From assembly GCA_963771985.1 (NCBI GenBank), contig CAVYVO010000001.1, forward strand, positions 248,001-312,000: a stretch of DNA of 64,000 nt, written 5' to 3'. Position 1 is the first letter of the stretch, and the number at the start of each line of letters is the position of its first letter. The translations under genes were made by a program, and so were the position numbers. The notes beneath the pieces were generated by a model. That model searched no databases and was not told the DNA's origin. It saw only the letters and a list, made by a program, of their open reading frames with translations. This document shows positions 50,801 through 59,831 of the stretch, piece after piece. Source of the stretch: Trebonia sp963771985 (GTDB lineage: Bacteria > Actinomycetota > Actinomycetes > Streptosporangiales > Streptosporangiaceae).

Positions 50801-51838
50801 TCAGGCGGCGGCGAGCGCGTCGCCGCCGAGCCCGGCCAGGATGTGAGTGGCCTGCCGGATGATCTTGCGGGCCTCGGACAGGGCGGCGCGCTTGCCGTTC
50901 TTACGGTCCTTGACGGCGGCGTAGCAGGCGTGGTCGGGGGCGGAGGAGCGGGCGTGGGCCTTGCCGGCCTCATAGGCCGTCCAGCGCAGCACCGGCGGTC
51001 CCTGCCGGGACAGGCGGCCGGGGGACCGCTTGCCGTCGGAGCTGTAGACGGTGATGTCCAGCCCGGCGAACCGGACCGCCTTGCGGGAGGAGGAGAACCG
51101 GTCTTTGCCGCCCAGCCGGCAGCCCGTCGCCAGCGCGGTGACCGGCCCGGCCCCGTACAGCCGCGCGGCCAGGACCTTCGCGCCGGCCAGGTGCCGGGCG
51201 GCGTCCAGCAGCCGGTGCCGCAGCACGTGCAGCCGGTCCTCCAGGCAGGTGAGCATGTCCAGGGCGGTGGCGACCTGCAGCTGCCCGGCCGGCGACAGAT
51301 GGGCGGCCGCCAAGGCGCGCACCGCGGCCAGGCCCTGTCCGGTGCGCAGCGCGCCCTCGCCCAGCCGCGGGGCGCCCTGGCGGGAGAAGACCGCGTGGAC
51401 CCGCTGCACCCAGGCGGTGTGCTCACGGCGCAGGTCATGGTAGGTCTCCGGCAGCGCCCGGCACTCCAGGACCTGCGCCGGCGGGACCCAGCACTCCGGC
51501 AGCCGCTCTTCGGCCAGCAGCTGCCGCAGGTGCCGGGCGTCGGTCTTGCCGGTCTTGGCGTGCCGCTTGCGGCCGCGCGCGAAGGCGGTATCGGCCGGCT
51601 CGGCGACATGCGCGGCGACCCCGGCCGCGGCCAGCTCCCCGGCGACATACCGCCATCCGGTGCACCCCTCCAGCGCGAACGCGACGTCGCTGCGGCCGGC
51701 GAACCGCGCCAGCCAGCCGCGCAGGTGCTCTCGGTCAGCCGGGGCGACCTGGCCGCGCCGCACCTGCCCGGTCACCGTGCCGGGATAGTCGAAGGTCAGC
51801 TGCTTCCGGTGAATATCCAGCCCGCCTACGATGGACAT
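50801..51838 (-). CDS. IS110-family transposase, one RuvC-like Asp apparently Gly
   Basis: 345-aa DEDD-type transposase. The N-terminal RuvC-like domain has Asp8 (GLDIHRK), Glu57 (ALEGCTGW) and Asp100 (TDARHL). The family pattern as I know it is K-T-D-x2-D-A; here it reads KTGKTDARHL, so the third acid is Gly97 (codon GGC, one base from GAC). The C-terminal transposase_20 domain has GAGPVTALATG and the Ser-containing SSRKAVRFAGLD. An AGGAGG site lies before ATG 51838. These elements move by a serine/RuvC-type mechanism guided by a bridge RNA. If Gly97 is real, activity is doubtful. Confidence 0.9.
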   Translation of the reverse strand: MSIVGGLDIHRKQLTFDYPGTVTGQVRRGQVAPADREHLRGWLARFAGRSDVAFALEGCTGWRYVAGELAAAGVAAHVAEPADTAFARGRKRHAKTGKTDARHLRQLLAEERLPECWVPPAQVLECRALPETYHDLRREHTAWVQRVHAVFSRQGAPRLGEGALRTGQGLAAVRALAAAHLSPAGQLQVATALDMLTCLEDRLHVLRHRLLDAARHLAGAKVLAARLYGAGPVTALATGCRLGGKDRFSSSRKAVRFAGLDITVYSSDGKRSPGRLSRQGPPVLRWTAYEAGKAHARSSAPDHACYAAVKDRKNGKRAALSEARKIIRQATHILAGLGGDALAAA

Positions 51839-52223
51839 CGGGACCTCCTCAAGCTCCCGAGGGCACCCCAGGGCGCCCGAACGCGAATTGCTACGCAGTC
51901 AATCCTCACGCGACTGAGCTGCGGAGGTCCTGCCCAGCGGGCAACAGCCATGCGTCAGCTCAGCAACCGTCAGCTGGCCAGCCGGTGCATGTCATCTAAT
52001 TGTCGCCAGACTCGGCCGATCGGCATGGCGGGCCGTGCCGCAACCGAATGATTGATATGGGCACCTTCCTGCGTGCGGTCGCCGACGGCGCACGTGGCCC
52101 TCTGGCCTGGGTGCATACGCCGCGCAGCGGTCATGGCGGCCTCAATCATGCCTTAATCGCGAAGGAGGGCCGCGCTGGCATGCTCGTCTCCAGAGTCGCC
52201 GCGACGGCGGCTGAGGGGGGACG
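51839..52223. other. 5' non-coding flank of IS110 plus short frame
   Basis: This holds the upstream end of the IS110 element, a possible location for its guide RNA, with no distinct structure provable by eye. A 59-codon frame from ATG 52048 ends in an ATGATGA overlap with the next gene but has no recognisable family. Confidence 0.35.
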
Positions 52224-52457
52224 ATGATGAGCTGGTTCTGGCTGAACATCCCGCTAATGGTGGTGTTCCTTTGCTGCTGGGCGGGGATCCCGCTGTGGCA
52301 TACGCTCACCCGCTGGGACGCCGAGCTTAAGGCAAAGCACGCCGAGATCGCGGCGACAGCCGTCGCTGCGCCGGCCGTCGCGCCGCCGGCTCCGGCTACG
52401 GCAGTCGCGCACGGGGCCGGCCGCCCGGCCTATGCGGGAGCTGGCGGCCCGCGGTAA
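52224..52457 (+). CDS. Small single-span membrane protein
   Basis: 77 aa: MMSWFWLNIPLMVVFLCCWA forms one transmembrane helix, then a polar KAKHAEI stretch and a low-complexity Ala/Pro tail. A strong G-rich ribosome binding site (52214-52221) precedes the double ATG. Similar small membrane proteins accompany transporter genes in actinomycetes, but no transporter is adjacent here. Function unknown. Confidence 0.5.
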   Translation: MMSWFWLNIPLMVVFLCCWAGIPLWHTLTRWDAELKAKHAEIAATAVAAPAVAPPAPATAVAHGAGRPAYAGAGGPR

Positions 52458-52967
52458 CCAGTCCGGCTGGCAGCAGGCGGGAGCGGCTAGCCTGGCACGA
52501 GCACGGCGCGGGACCGCTGTCGCGGCGGTGGTCCGGGCCTGGGCGATCTGCGACAGCGGGAGGGTGCGGGTCGTACTTGGACCCGGCCGTCAGCGATCAG
52601 CTGCATGAGTGCCGACAGCTGGGCCAGGGCGAAGTCACCGAGTCGGCTGCGCTGCCGGAGATCTGGATGCGGCGGCTGCGCGGCAGCGCGGCGGACACCG
52701 CGCCTCGGGCCCGGCCAGCGCGCCGATCTGGACGCAGGCGATGCCGGCGCGGTCCTGGTGCAGGCCGCCGCGGCCCAGGACGGCGGACATGGCCTCGGCG
52801 GGAGGCCCAGATGAAGCCGGGCACCAGGTCGCCGGCGCACCTTTAAGTGAACAGTCATGTGCACCGGCCGTGTCGCCGCCGTTAGGGTCTTTCGCCTCTG
52901 GCGCCGTGAACCGGAGGGGCGCAGCGTCGCTGTCATCGGCCATCGTCCCGCCTTGGAGGTGAAGGCG

Positions 52968-53813
52968 ATGAGCGCATGGCTGGTGCCGGGGGAGGCCCGG
53001 CTGCGGGCTCCGGCGAGGCGCAGGGCGGCGAGACCGGACACCCTGACCGCGCGAGTGGCCGGAGCGCTGCTCATCGCTGCGACCGTCGCCAGCTTGCTCA
53101 GCACGGGACTGCTGAACCTCGTCTTCAGCGGTTCTGACTATCTCGTCAAGATCTCCGCACATCAGGACCGGATCGTCGCGGGCGGGTTCTTCGAGATCAT
53201 TGCGGCCTTTGCCAGCGCGGGGATCGCCGTGTCGCTGTATCCGGTCGTGAGACGACACGGCGAGTCTCTGGCGCTCGGGTCGGTCGGCTTCCGGCTCCTT
53301 GAGGGCGGGCTCTATCTCGTCGCGGCCATCGGCACGTTCCTGTTGCTGCAGGTGGGCCAGGATGCCACGGCCGGATCCCCGGTTCCGTCGTATTTGCGGA
53401 CCTCCGGCGCGCTCTTGCTGACCCTTCGAAACCAGGCCGGCCTGGCCGGGGTTCTGGCGTTCTGCCTGGGTGCCTCGATGTACTACTGCGTGTTCTACCG
53501 AGCCCGGCTGGTCCCTCGGTGGCTGTCGGGCTGGGGACTGGCAGGAACCGCGCTGGGGGCCGCCGCCGGGCTGCTGGTTCTGTTCCGCGTGACCGGTTAC
53601 ATGTCGGCGCCCCAGGTTGTCTTGAATCTTCCCGTCGGCGTGAACGAGATGGTGCTGGCGATCTGGTTGCTGGTCCGGGGATTCGGCTCCTCAACGGCCG
53701 GGTCCGCGCCGGTCAGAACGGGCAGTGACGCGGGCGCCGGGTCCGGCGCCGGCAGTCCGGCGGTCACGGCGTCCACCCCCGTGGAAGGGAGCCAACCGGC
53801 GGGAGGATCATGA
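52968..53813 (+). CDS. DUF4386-type integral membrane protein
   Basis: 281-aa membrane protein with about six hydrophobic segments (AGALLIAATVASLLSTGLLN, FFEIIAAFASAGIAVSLYPV, LYLVAAIGTFLLLQ, GVLAFCLGASMYYCVFYRA, GWGLAGTALGAAAGLLVLF, MVLAIWLLVRGF) in the order of the DUF4386 family. A Gly/Ser-rich tail follows. ATG 52968 is supported by GGAGGTGA six bases upstream; in-frame codons to 52857 are unlikely to be translated. The family has no known role. Confidence 0.75.
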   Translation: MSAWLVPGEARLRAPARRRAARPDTLTARVAGALLIAATVASLLSTGLLNLVFSGSDYLVKISAHQDRIVAGGFFEIIAAFASAGIAVSLYPVVRRHGESLALGSVGFRLLEGGLYLVAAIGTFLLLQVGQDATAGSPVPSYLRTSGALLLTLRNQAGLAGVLAFCLGASMYYCVFYRARLVPRWLSGWGLAGTALGAAAGLLVLFRVTGYMSAPQVVLNLPVGVNEMVLAIWLLVRGFGSSTAGSAPVRTGSDAGAGSGAGSPAVTASTPVEGSQPAGGS

Positions 53814-53887
53814 GAGCACGCCTCCAGCCTGACCGGGATGTCTGGCACCTCATCACCGGCCTGGCCCGGGCCGCGGGACCGAGGGCG

Positions 53888-54140
53888 GGTTCAGCCCGGG
53901 CAGAAGCTCTTGACCCTTAGGCTGATCCCAGGCCCGTCGGGCGACGTGGGGACCTTCGCCGTTCAACTGGCCAGGGCGTTCTGCGCAAAGGCCACCGGTC
54001 TGCGCCGCCGCCAAGACGGACCCGGCCGCGTCCACCGGCGCCGCCCGCGTCATCGGCTATCCCCGCCAGGACACTGGCGGGCAGGGTGAGTGCTGCGACC
54101 TGGTCCTCGACATCGGCGGCAATCGCCCGGTTCCGGTTTG
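53888..54140 (+). pseudogene. Relic of a zinc/quinone-type alcohol dehydrogenase
   Basis: Two pieces in different frames match consecutive parts of the NAD(P)H:quinone reductase/MDR fold. GPSGDVGTFAVQLARAFCAK (nucleotide-binding loop) is near 53930-53990. ARVIGYPRQD, then CDLVLDIGGNRP, is near 54043-54130. The N-terminal and C-terminal parts are absent, and at least one frameshift separates the pieces, so it is non-functional. Confidence 0.6.
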
Positions 54141-54624
54141 CGGCCCGCTCTCCGCTACGACCAGATCGGATCCGCTGCAGCAACCGCGATAATGATGCAC
54201 AGAATTGGCGGATCTGGACGCGCTCGAGGACCCGCATTCACTGCCTGGCCAGCGCATAGTCGGCAGGGAGGCGCTGGCAGGCGCTGAGAGTCCCAAACGT
54301 TCGACGTCACGTTGCGTGATCGAGGCCGCCGGTGCTCAAGCAGCCGCCTGGCCCGGGCTCGGCAGCCTCGCGGTCTGTTGCTGTGGGTGAAGCTGTTGCT
54401 GCCGGCCGGCCGTTTCCTGCTTTCTCCTGGCAAGACGGCGCCTTCGCGGCCGCAGCCCTGGTGAGAAGGAGGCGGGAGTCCAGCGGGGACAATGCCGGGT
54501 GCCGGGCATGGGTATCCTTGCCTGGCCGGGGATCATCGGCCTGCGGCTGCGCCGGCCGTGCTGCCGCGCCCTGCCGCCGGACGCGGTGATCGCGCCCGGC
54601 GGCACGATCAGCAGGGACGGGTTC
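54141..54624. other. Intergenic between ADH relic and LLM oxidoreductase
   Basis: No supportable gene seen. An in-frame extension of the next gene reaches back to 54499 but lacks family similarity. Confidence 0.35.
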
Positions 54625-55410
54625 ATGGCCAGAGGGGGCAGGCCGCTGCGGGTCGCGGCGCATCTGCAGCTCCAGCACGCCGATTACAACGCGGTCCGGC
54701 GCGCCGCCCGCGAGGCCGAGAACATCGGCGTGGACATCGTGTTCAACTACGATCACTTCTACCCGCTTTCGGGTGACCCTGAGGGCAAGAACTTCGAATG
54801 CTGGACCACGCTCGGCGCGTGGGCCGAGTCGACCTCCCGGGTGGAGATCGGCGCGCTGGTCACGTGCAACGGTTACCGCAACCCCGACCTGCTGGCCAGC
54901 ATGGCTCGCACGGTCGATCACATCAGCGGCGGGCGGCTCATCCTCGGCATCGGCTCGGGCTGGCGGCAGAAGGACTTTGACGAGTACGGTTACGAGTTCG
55001 GTACCGCGGGCGGACGGCTGGATGAGCTGGCTTCGGCGCTGCCCAGGATCGAGCGCCGGCTCGCCCGGCTGAATCCGCCTCCGACCAGGAAGATCCCGAT
55101 GCTGATCGGCGGCGGCGGGGAGAAGAAGACGCTGCCCATGGTGGCCAGGCATGCCGACATCTGGCACTGCTCCGGTGACCTCGGCGCGCTCCAGCGGAAG
55201 ATGACGGTCCTGGATGAGTGCTGCGCGGCGATCGGCCGTGATCCGGGTGAGATCGAGCGTGCCGCGGCGGTGTCCCGGCGCCGCGGGACCACCTTGGCCG
55301 GCTTGCGTGACCTGGGCTTCACGCTGTTCACCTGGACTGCCGGCGGACCGGACTACGACCTGAGCCCGCTGCGCGAATGGGTGTCCTGGCGGGACAAGCA
55401 GAACGGCTGA
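54625..55410 (+). CDS. Luciferase-like (LLM) F420-dependent-type oxidoreductase
   Basis: 261-aa TIM-barrel protein of the luciferase-like family: RVAAHLQLQHADYNAVRRAA, GVDIVFNYDHFYPLSGDPEG, TSRVEIGALVTCNGYRNPDLLA, HISGGRLILGIGSGWRQKDFDEYG and the C-terminal RKIPMLIGGGGEKKTLPMVA. This matches actinobacterial F420-dependent LLM oxidoreductases; direct F420 binding is inferred. ATG 54625 is preferred because the family homology starts there and AGGGACGGG precedes it. It is a single gene without an obvious operon partner. Confidence 0.88.
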   Translation: MARGGRPLRVAAHLQLQHADYNAVRRAAREAENIGVDIVFNYDHFYPLSGDPEGKNFECWTTLGAWAESTSRVEIGALVTCNGYRNPDLLASMARTVDHISGGRLILGIGSGWRQKDFDEYGYEFGTAGGRLDELASALPRIERRLARLNPPPTRKIPMLIGGGGEKKTLPMVARHADIWHCSGDLGALQRKMTVLDECCAAIGRDPGEIERAAAVSRRRGTTLAGLRDLGFTLFTWTAGGPDYDLSPLREWVSWRDKQNG

Positions 55411-56105
55411 CAGGCCAGCGGGCACCCGCCGGTCACGGCAACACCGCCAGAGCTGATGTTCCCAGCGTCGCAGAGACACTCATCAGGGGCGTCCCGCCCG
55501 GCGCAGGAGCACGCGCTGAATCCCCTTGCCGTTCCGGAGTGTTCTGCGTCTCCCCCGAAGTCCCGCGCGCGCCGCCCGCTACCCGCGCCCTGAATCGCGC
55601 CGCGTGACCGACCGTCGATCTGGCCAAAGCGTGCAGTCCCGCCGCTATGCGCGGCCGTAGCGACCGAGGTGCCTTCTATCGTACGCGCGCAGATTCGGTG
55701 CTTCTGGTCTGGGGCGTATCGGAGGCTGCAGGACCTCGGCGTCAGCGGTTACTTCCTGCGGAAATCGCTGACGCCGAACACCACGATGTCCAGCTCATGG
55801 TTTGCCGTTCACCCGGTCACCTCAGGCGAGCCGATCCAGGCGGCCCCGGCCCCGCCCAGTGACCAGGTGCGGCCTCTGCGGGTCCAAGGCCGCCTGGATT
55901 AGCGACCATAGACTCTGGTGCGGCGCTTGCCGTGCAGCACGATGAGGGATGGGTGATGCGACGCGTGCCTTGTCCTGGCGGGAAGAGGACGGGACCGGCA
56001 GGTAAGCGGCGCTCGCAGGGTGCCAGGTCCCCGGGACCGGCCATGTGATCACCGCCCGCGCCCGGAGCAGCACGGTCCCGGGCTGCCGACAGGGAGGTTT
56101 TTCTG
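55411..56105. other. Long intergenic region before YVTN gene
   Basis: About 700 bp without a supportable gene; frames here have poor codon bias. The last 15 bases, AGGGAGG plus TTTTTCTG, form the ribosome binding site of the next gene and resemble the leader of the paralogue at 62112. Confidence 0.4.
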
Positions 56106-57329
56106 ATGCGTCCGCGAATTGTTACGCATGCCGTGTGTATCCCGGCGGCTGCGGCTGCCGTCATCGCCCTGGCCTGGCCCGCTGCCGCGGCTGCTCCGCC
56201 CGGCCAGATGCCCGGGACGGTCTCCCCGCCGACCGCATACGTGGCCGACACCGGATCGCTCGCGCTTTCCGACACCGTGATCCCGATCAATACCGCCACC
56301 AACACCGCGCTCAAGGCGATCACGGTCGGATACGGCCCGGACGCGATCGCGATCACGCCCAACGGGAAGACCGCCTACGTCGTCAGCGGGGCGCAGACCT
56401 GCGGGACATGCATCCACGTGCCACCGCCAGCCGACACGGTGACCCCGATCCGGACCGCCACTGACACCGCGCTCAAGGCGATCAAGGTCGGGACACACCC
56501 GGACGCGATCGCGATCACGCCCAACGGGAAGACGGCGTATGTTCTCAACTCCGGCTCGGGCACGTCAGGCCCGGGCACGGTCACGCCGATCAATACCGCC
56601 ACCGACACCGCGCTCAAGGCGATCACGGTCGGGAAGTACCCGGTCGCGATCGCGATCACGCCCAGCGGGAAGACCGCCTACGTCGTGAACCTGTCCTCGA
56701 ACACGGTGACCCCGATCAACACCGCCGCCAACACCGCGCTGAAGCCGATCACAGTCGGCAACGGCCCCGACGCCATCGCGATCACGCCCAACGGGAAGAC
56801 CGCCTACGTCGTGAACCTGTTCTCGAGCACGGTGACCCCGATCAGCACCGCCACCAACACCGCGCTCAAGGCGATCAGGATCGGTAAGCCAGTCGGGGTG
56901 GGGACACCCACCACCATCGTGATCACGCCGAACGGGAAGACCGCGTACGTCGGCGACAGCAGCACGCTGCCCGGAAAGGTCACCCCGATCAGCACCGCCG
57001 CCAACACCGCCCTCAAGCCGATCGACGTCGGGAGCGGCCCGGGCGCCATGGCGATCACCCCGAACGGCAGGACACTCTACGTCCTCACCGACTCGGGGGT
57101 AACGCCGGTCTCCACCGTCACCGACACCGCCGGGAAGAAGATCCCTCTGACAGGTCTGTTTTCTAACATCGCGATCACGCCGAACGGCAGAACCGCCTAC
57201 ATCGTCAACGACGTCTTCGAACCGGGAGACATACGCGGAACCGTAATCCCGCTGCACACCGCCACCGGCAAGGTCGGCAGGCCAATCCCGGTAGGGATCG
57301 GCCCCGGCGCCATCGCGATCACGCCGTAA
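56106..57329 (+). CDS. Secreted YVTN-repeat beta-propeller protein 1
   Basis: 407 aa with a signal peptide (MRPRIVTHAVCIPAAAAAVI, then ALAWPAAAAA) followed by about eight repeats of 40-45 residues with TxxVIPINTATNTALKxIxVG and IAITPNGKTAYVVN strands, the YVTN/40-residue propeller pattern. The repeats are extremely similar, with many identical bases, implying recent internal duplication. It is exported and probably a cell-surface or extracellular binding protein; ligand unknown. AGGGAGG lies eight bases before the ATG. It is a paralogue of the protein at 62112. Confidence 0.85.
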   Translation: MRPRIVTHAVCIPAAAAAVIALAWPAAAAAPPGQMPGTVSPPTAYVADTGSLALSDTVIPINTATNTALKAITVGYGPDAIAITPNGKTAYVVSGAQTCGTCIHVPPPADTVTPIRTATDTALKAIKVGTHPDAIAITPNGKTAYVLNSGSGTSGPGTVTPINTATDTALKAITVGKYPVAIAITPSGKTAYVVNLSSNTVTPINTAANTALKPITVGNGPDAIAITPNGKTAYVVNLFSSTVTPISTATNTALKAIRIGKPVGVGTPTTIVITPNGKTAYVGDSSTLPGKVTPISTAANTALKPIDVGSGPGAMAITPNGRTLYVLTDSGVTPVSTVTDTAGKKIPLTGLFSNIAITPNGRTAYIVNDVFEPGDIRGTVIPLHTATGKVGRPIPVGIGPGAIAITP

Positions 57330-57669
57330 CGAATCGGCAACCGGGCTGCGGCAGCAGCCAGCACGCCGGACCCGTAATCCGCCGATCACGGGATGACCGC
57401 CGTAATGGATGATCTGTGCTCAGCCACCCTCCGCGGTCCTGCCAGCTACCAGCCGCTCGTAATCGGCAGCGGCGCGGCCGTTTCGCCCTCTCGGCAGCCT
57501 TTGCCTCGTAGCGCAGCGTAAGTGCTTGCGGTGCCGGTATCCGGGATGTGCTCCTGAATGCGGGAGGCGGGCTGGCTATGATCCGCGCTTTGGCCTGGGC
57601 CCGGGTGGCAGCGACGGCCGGGCACTGATGTACCGGGAGCCGGGCAGCACGGCGTGTCGCGGCGGGAGG
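57330..57669. other. Convergent intergenic region
   Basis: No gene seen. A weak hairpin GGCTGC-GGCA-GCAGCC at 57344-57359 follows the YVTN stop and could help termination; there is no clear T-tract. Confidence 0.35.
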
Positions 57670-58752
57670 TCAGGCACCCGGCGGGTTGAGCTCGGTGTAC
57701 CCGTCGCCGCTGATGGTGGTGCCGCCGATCTTGCCCTTGATCGCGACGTCGCCTTCCCAGTAGACGGTGCCCTGGGTTGTCAGCAGGTCCACTTCCTGGT
57801 TGCGCAGGTCGGGGGTGACGGTCAGCTGGCCGCCGGGGACGGTGACCTTCCACCCGGAGCCGTACTTGATGCCTGTCGCGGGGCTGGTCCAGGAACCGGT
57901 GGCCTTCTCGCCGGTGCCGGCGGCGGTCAGGTACGTGATGTCCTTTCCGCCGCGGGCGACCCTGGTGCCGGCCGTCTCCACGATCTGGCCCTTCTTGTTC
58001 TTGATGAAGAACAGCATGTACTGCTGCCTGTTGGACAGCTGCATGCTGAACCAGTCCCAGCCGCCGCCGCTGCCCGCGGTTACCGGCCCCCACTGGTGGT
58101 CCATCCAGGAGGTCCCCGCGACCTTCAGCGTGACGCCGTGGTCGGTGACCGTGCCGGCGGTCGCCAGCGATGTCCACGAGTAGTAATACGACGACCCGAG
58201 CGATGCCAGCGGGATATAGCCGCACTTGTTGCCCTCCAGGACCGCGGGCTCGGCGGTGCGCAGCCTGAGATCGAGACGGTAACCGGGCATGCCCGCCGTG
58301 AGCGTGTCGCGGCCGGACCCGCCGCTCATCGTCCAGTTCCCCGCGTGCAGGGCGAACCTGCCGGCGGTCTTCGGGACGGGGTAGGAATCCTGTTTGCCCG
58401 CGAACCGGAAGGTCTTGCGGGCCAGGTCGGTGACGGACAGGTCAGCGAGGTAGACGGGCTTCGGCGCGGCGCCGAGGAACTGGAAGATGACGTACTCATA
58501 GCCGTAGGCGTGCACGCGGCCCTTGGCGTCTTTGCCGCTCAGGTGCCCGCTGAAGTACCACCACTCGACCGGAGCAGAGTGCGGCGCCTCGTCCTTCGGC
58601 AGGCTGACGGACCTCGCGCAACGGTGCACTGCGCCTGGCCCCGCAGCGGCCGGCGCGGCCGGCATGGCCGCGCACAGGACCGGGAAGATAATCGCCGCCA
58701 ACCCCGCTGACCGCGTGCCCCTGCGGCGGATAAGGGCTCTGATCCTGCCCAC
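57670..58752 (-). CDS. Secreted lipocalin/CrtC-like (AttH family) protein
   Basis: 360 aa with a signal segment (RGTRSAGLAAIIFPVLCAAM, cleavage near PAAA). Hallmarks of the tandem-lipocalin CrtC/AttH family are SAPVEWWYFSGHLSG at the mature N-terminus, then TSWMDHQWG and GWDWFSMQLSNRQQYMLFF in the middle. CrtC proteins hydrate carotenoid double bonds, but many secreted relatives have other or unknown roles, and no carotenoid gene is nearby. The start is uncertain: GTG 58752 gives a normal signal peptide, while an in-frame extension to 58941 does not look translated. Confidence 0.7.
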   Translation of the reverse strand: MGRIRALIRRRGTRSAGLAAIIFPVLCAAMPAAPAAAGPGAVHRCARSVSLPKDEAPHSAPVEWWYFSGHLSGKDAKGRVHAYGYEYVIFQFLGAAPKPVYLADLSVTDLARKTFRFAGKQDSYPVPKTAGRFALHAGNWTMSGGSGRDTLTAGMPGYRLDLRLRTAEPAVLEGNKCGYIPLASLGSSYYYSWTSLATAGTVTDHGVTLKVAGTSWMDHQWGPVTAGSGGGWDWFSMQLSNRQQYMLFFIKNKKGQIVETAGTRVARGGKDITYLTAAGTGEKATGSWTSPATGIKYGSGWKVTVPGGQLTVTPDLRNQEVDLLTTQGTVYWEGDVAIKGKIGGTTISGDGYTELNPPGA

Positions 58753-59103
58753 GGCCGGAGCGTGACATAAGCCACCACGGCTGTCAACTCCGGCGGCAGC
58801 CCGGCCGGCTCCGGTATCCGGCCGCCGGATGAGCAGATCGCGCAGCAGGCGCGGGACACGATCACCCAGGGCGAGCCTGGCGGCGGGGACCGGCTGCCCG
58901 CCAGGGAACTGGCCGGTATTTTTGAAAATCACCGAATACATGGCACGTCAGCGCCCACGCCGCCTGAATGCCTGCCACCGCGGACGATTACCGCGGTTCA
59001 GGCACGCCGGAACCGATGCTCCTATGTTTGTCAAGGCGTTCCTCTTGCTGCTCTGGGAGTCGGTGTTTCCTGGGTTTGCTGAGGTGCGGACACGACAGGG
59101 ATG
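58753..59103. other. Intergenic, nothing recognised
   Basis: No supportable gene or structure seen between the lipocalin-like gene and repeat copy A. Confidence 0.4.
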
Positions 59104-59249
59104 GGCCGCTCGCGGTGGAGGGCAGGCTCTTATCAGGTCACGAGGTCAGCAGGGCGGAGAGGGCCCCGGGGCGGCCGGCAGATCGGATCAAGGCCAGCAA
59201 CGGGTGCGGCAGCCGTTATGGGGGCCAGGCCGCCCCGGGGAGCTGCGGG
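59104..59249. repeat. Direct repeat copy A (IS110 3'-flank sequence)
   Basis: About 146 bp nearly identical to 59685-59830 at a constant offset of 581 bp. From TTATCAGG (59130) to CTGCGGG (59249) only a handful of substitutions occur; similarity weakens left of 59120. On the minus strand it lies directly after the stop of the small gene at 59252. Confidence 0.9.
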
Positions 59250-59251
59250 GC

Positions 59252-59632
59252 TTAGCCGTTGGCGGTGGTGATGGCGGTGGTGACCAGGGCGATGTTGCGG
59301 GTGTCGAGGGTACCGAGGACGGTGCGCAGGTAGACGGGGATGGCAGGGTCGCCGAGGCTCGCGGCGATCCGCAAGATGGCTTGCTCGGAGGATGCGCAGG
59401 CCAGCAGCCCTGCCTCCAGGGCGTGCAGGGCGGCGTCCCAGCTGATGGCGGCGAGCGGCTGGCCGGTGCTGATGCTGGTGCCGGCGGTGATGGTGCGGCG
59501 GAAGGCGTCGCGGTGCAGGAAGTGCCCGTGGCTGATGATCAGCCCGGCGGCGGCGGTGTCGGCGGGGATGCCGTCGGCGGCGTCCAGGAGCTGGCAGGTC
59601 AGCTCCTGGACGCCGATGGCGGTGCCGTTCAT
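59252..59632 (-). CDS. Small unknown protein between duplicated IS110 flanks
   Basis: 126-aa, mostly helical, soluble protein (VQELTCQLLDAADGIPADTA, HGHFLHRDAFRRTITAG, SWDAALHALEAGLLACAS, SEQAILRIAASLGDPAIPVY). No family recognised. An excellent AGGAGG site lies upstream of ATG 59632, and codon bias fits, so it is probably translated. On the minus strand it is downstream of the IS110 transposase and between two copies of the sequence that follows that transposase, at the same distance from its stop. It may be a passenger gene or one captured by a tandem event. Confidence 0.6.
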   Translation of the reverse strand: MNGTAIGVQELTCQLLDAADGIPADTAAAGLIISHGHFLHRDAFRRTITAGTSISTGQPLAAISWDAALHALEAGLLACASSEQAILRIAASLGDPAIPVYLRTVLGTLDTRNIALVTTAITTANG

Positions 59633-59684
59633 GGTGATGCCTCCTGGAAGAAAAGGGGGTGGGCGCGGGTGAGCCCGGCGGCGG

Positions 59685-59830
59685 ATCGCCCGTGGTGGAA
59701 GGCGGGCTGTTATCAGGTCACGAGGTCAGCAGGGCGGAGAGGGTCCCGGGGCGGCCGGCAGATCGGATCAAGGCCAGCGACGGGTGCGGCAGCCGATATG
59801 AGGGCCAGGCCGCCCCGGGAAGCTGCGGGC
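59685..59830. repeat. Direct repeat copy B, immediately 3' of IS110 transposase
   Basis: Second copy of the 146-bp repeat, ending one base before the transposase stop (59832). It contains complementary G/C-rich segments (CCCGGGGCGGCC near one end and GGCCGCCCCGGG within) able to fold, so it could be part of the element's structured end or guide-RNA region. Confidence 0.85.
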
Positions 59831-59831
59831 G

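Noticed and set aside
55669..55902. Short plus-strand frame in the gap before the first YVTN gene
   Set aside because: No recognisable domain, weak start context and overlapping frames of equal length.
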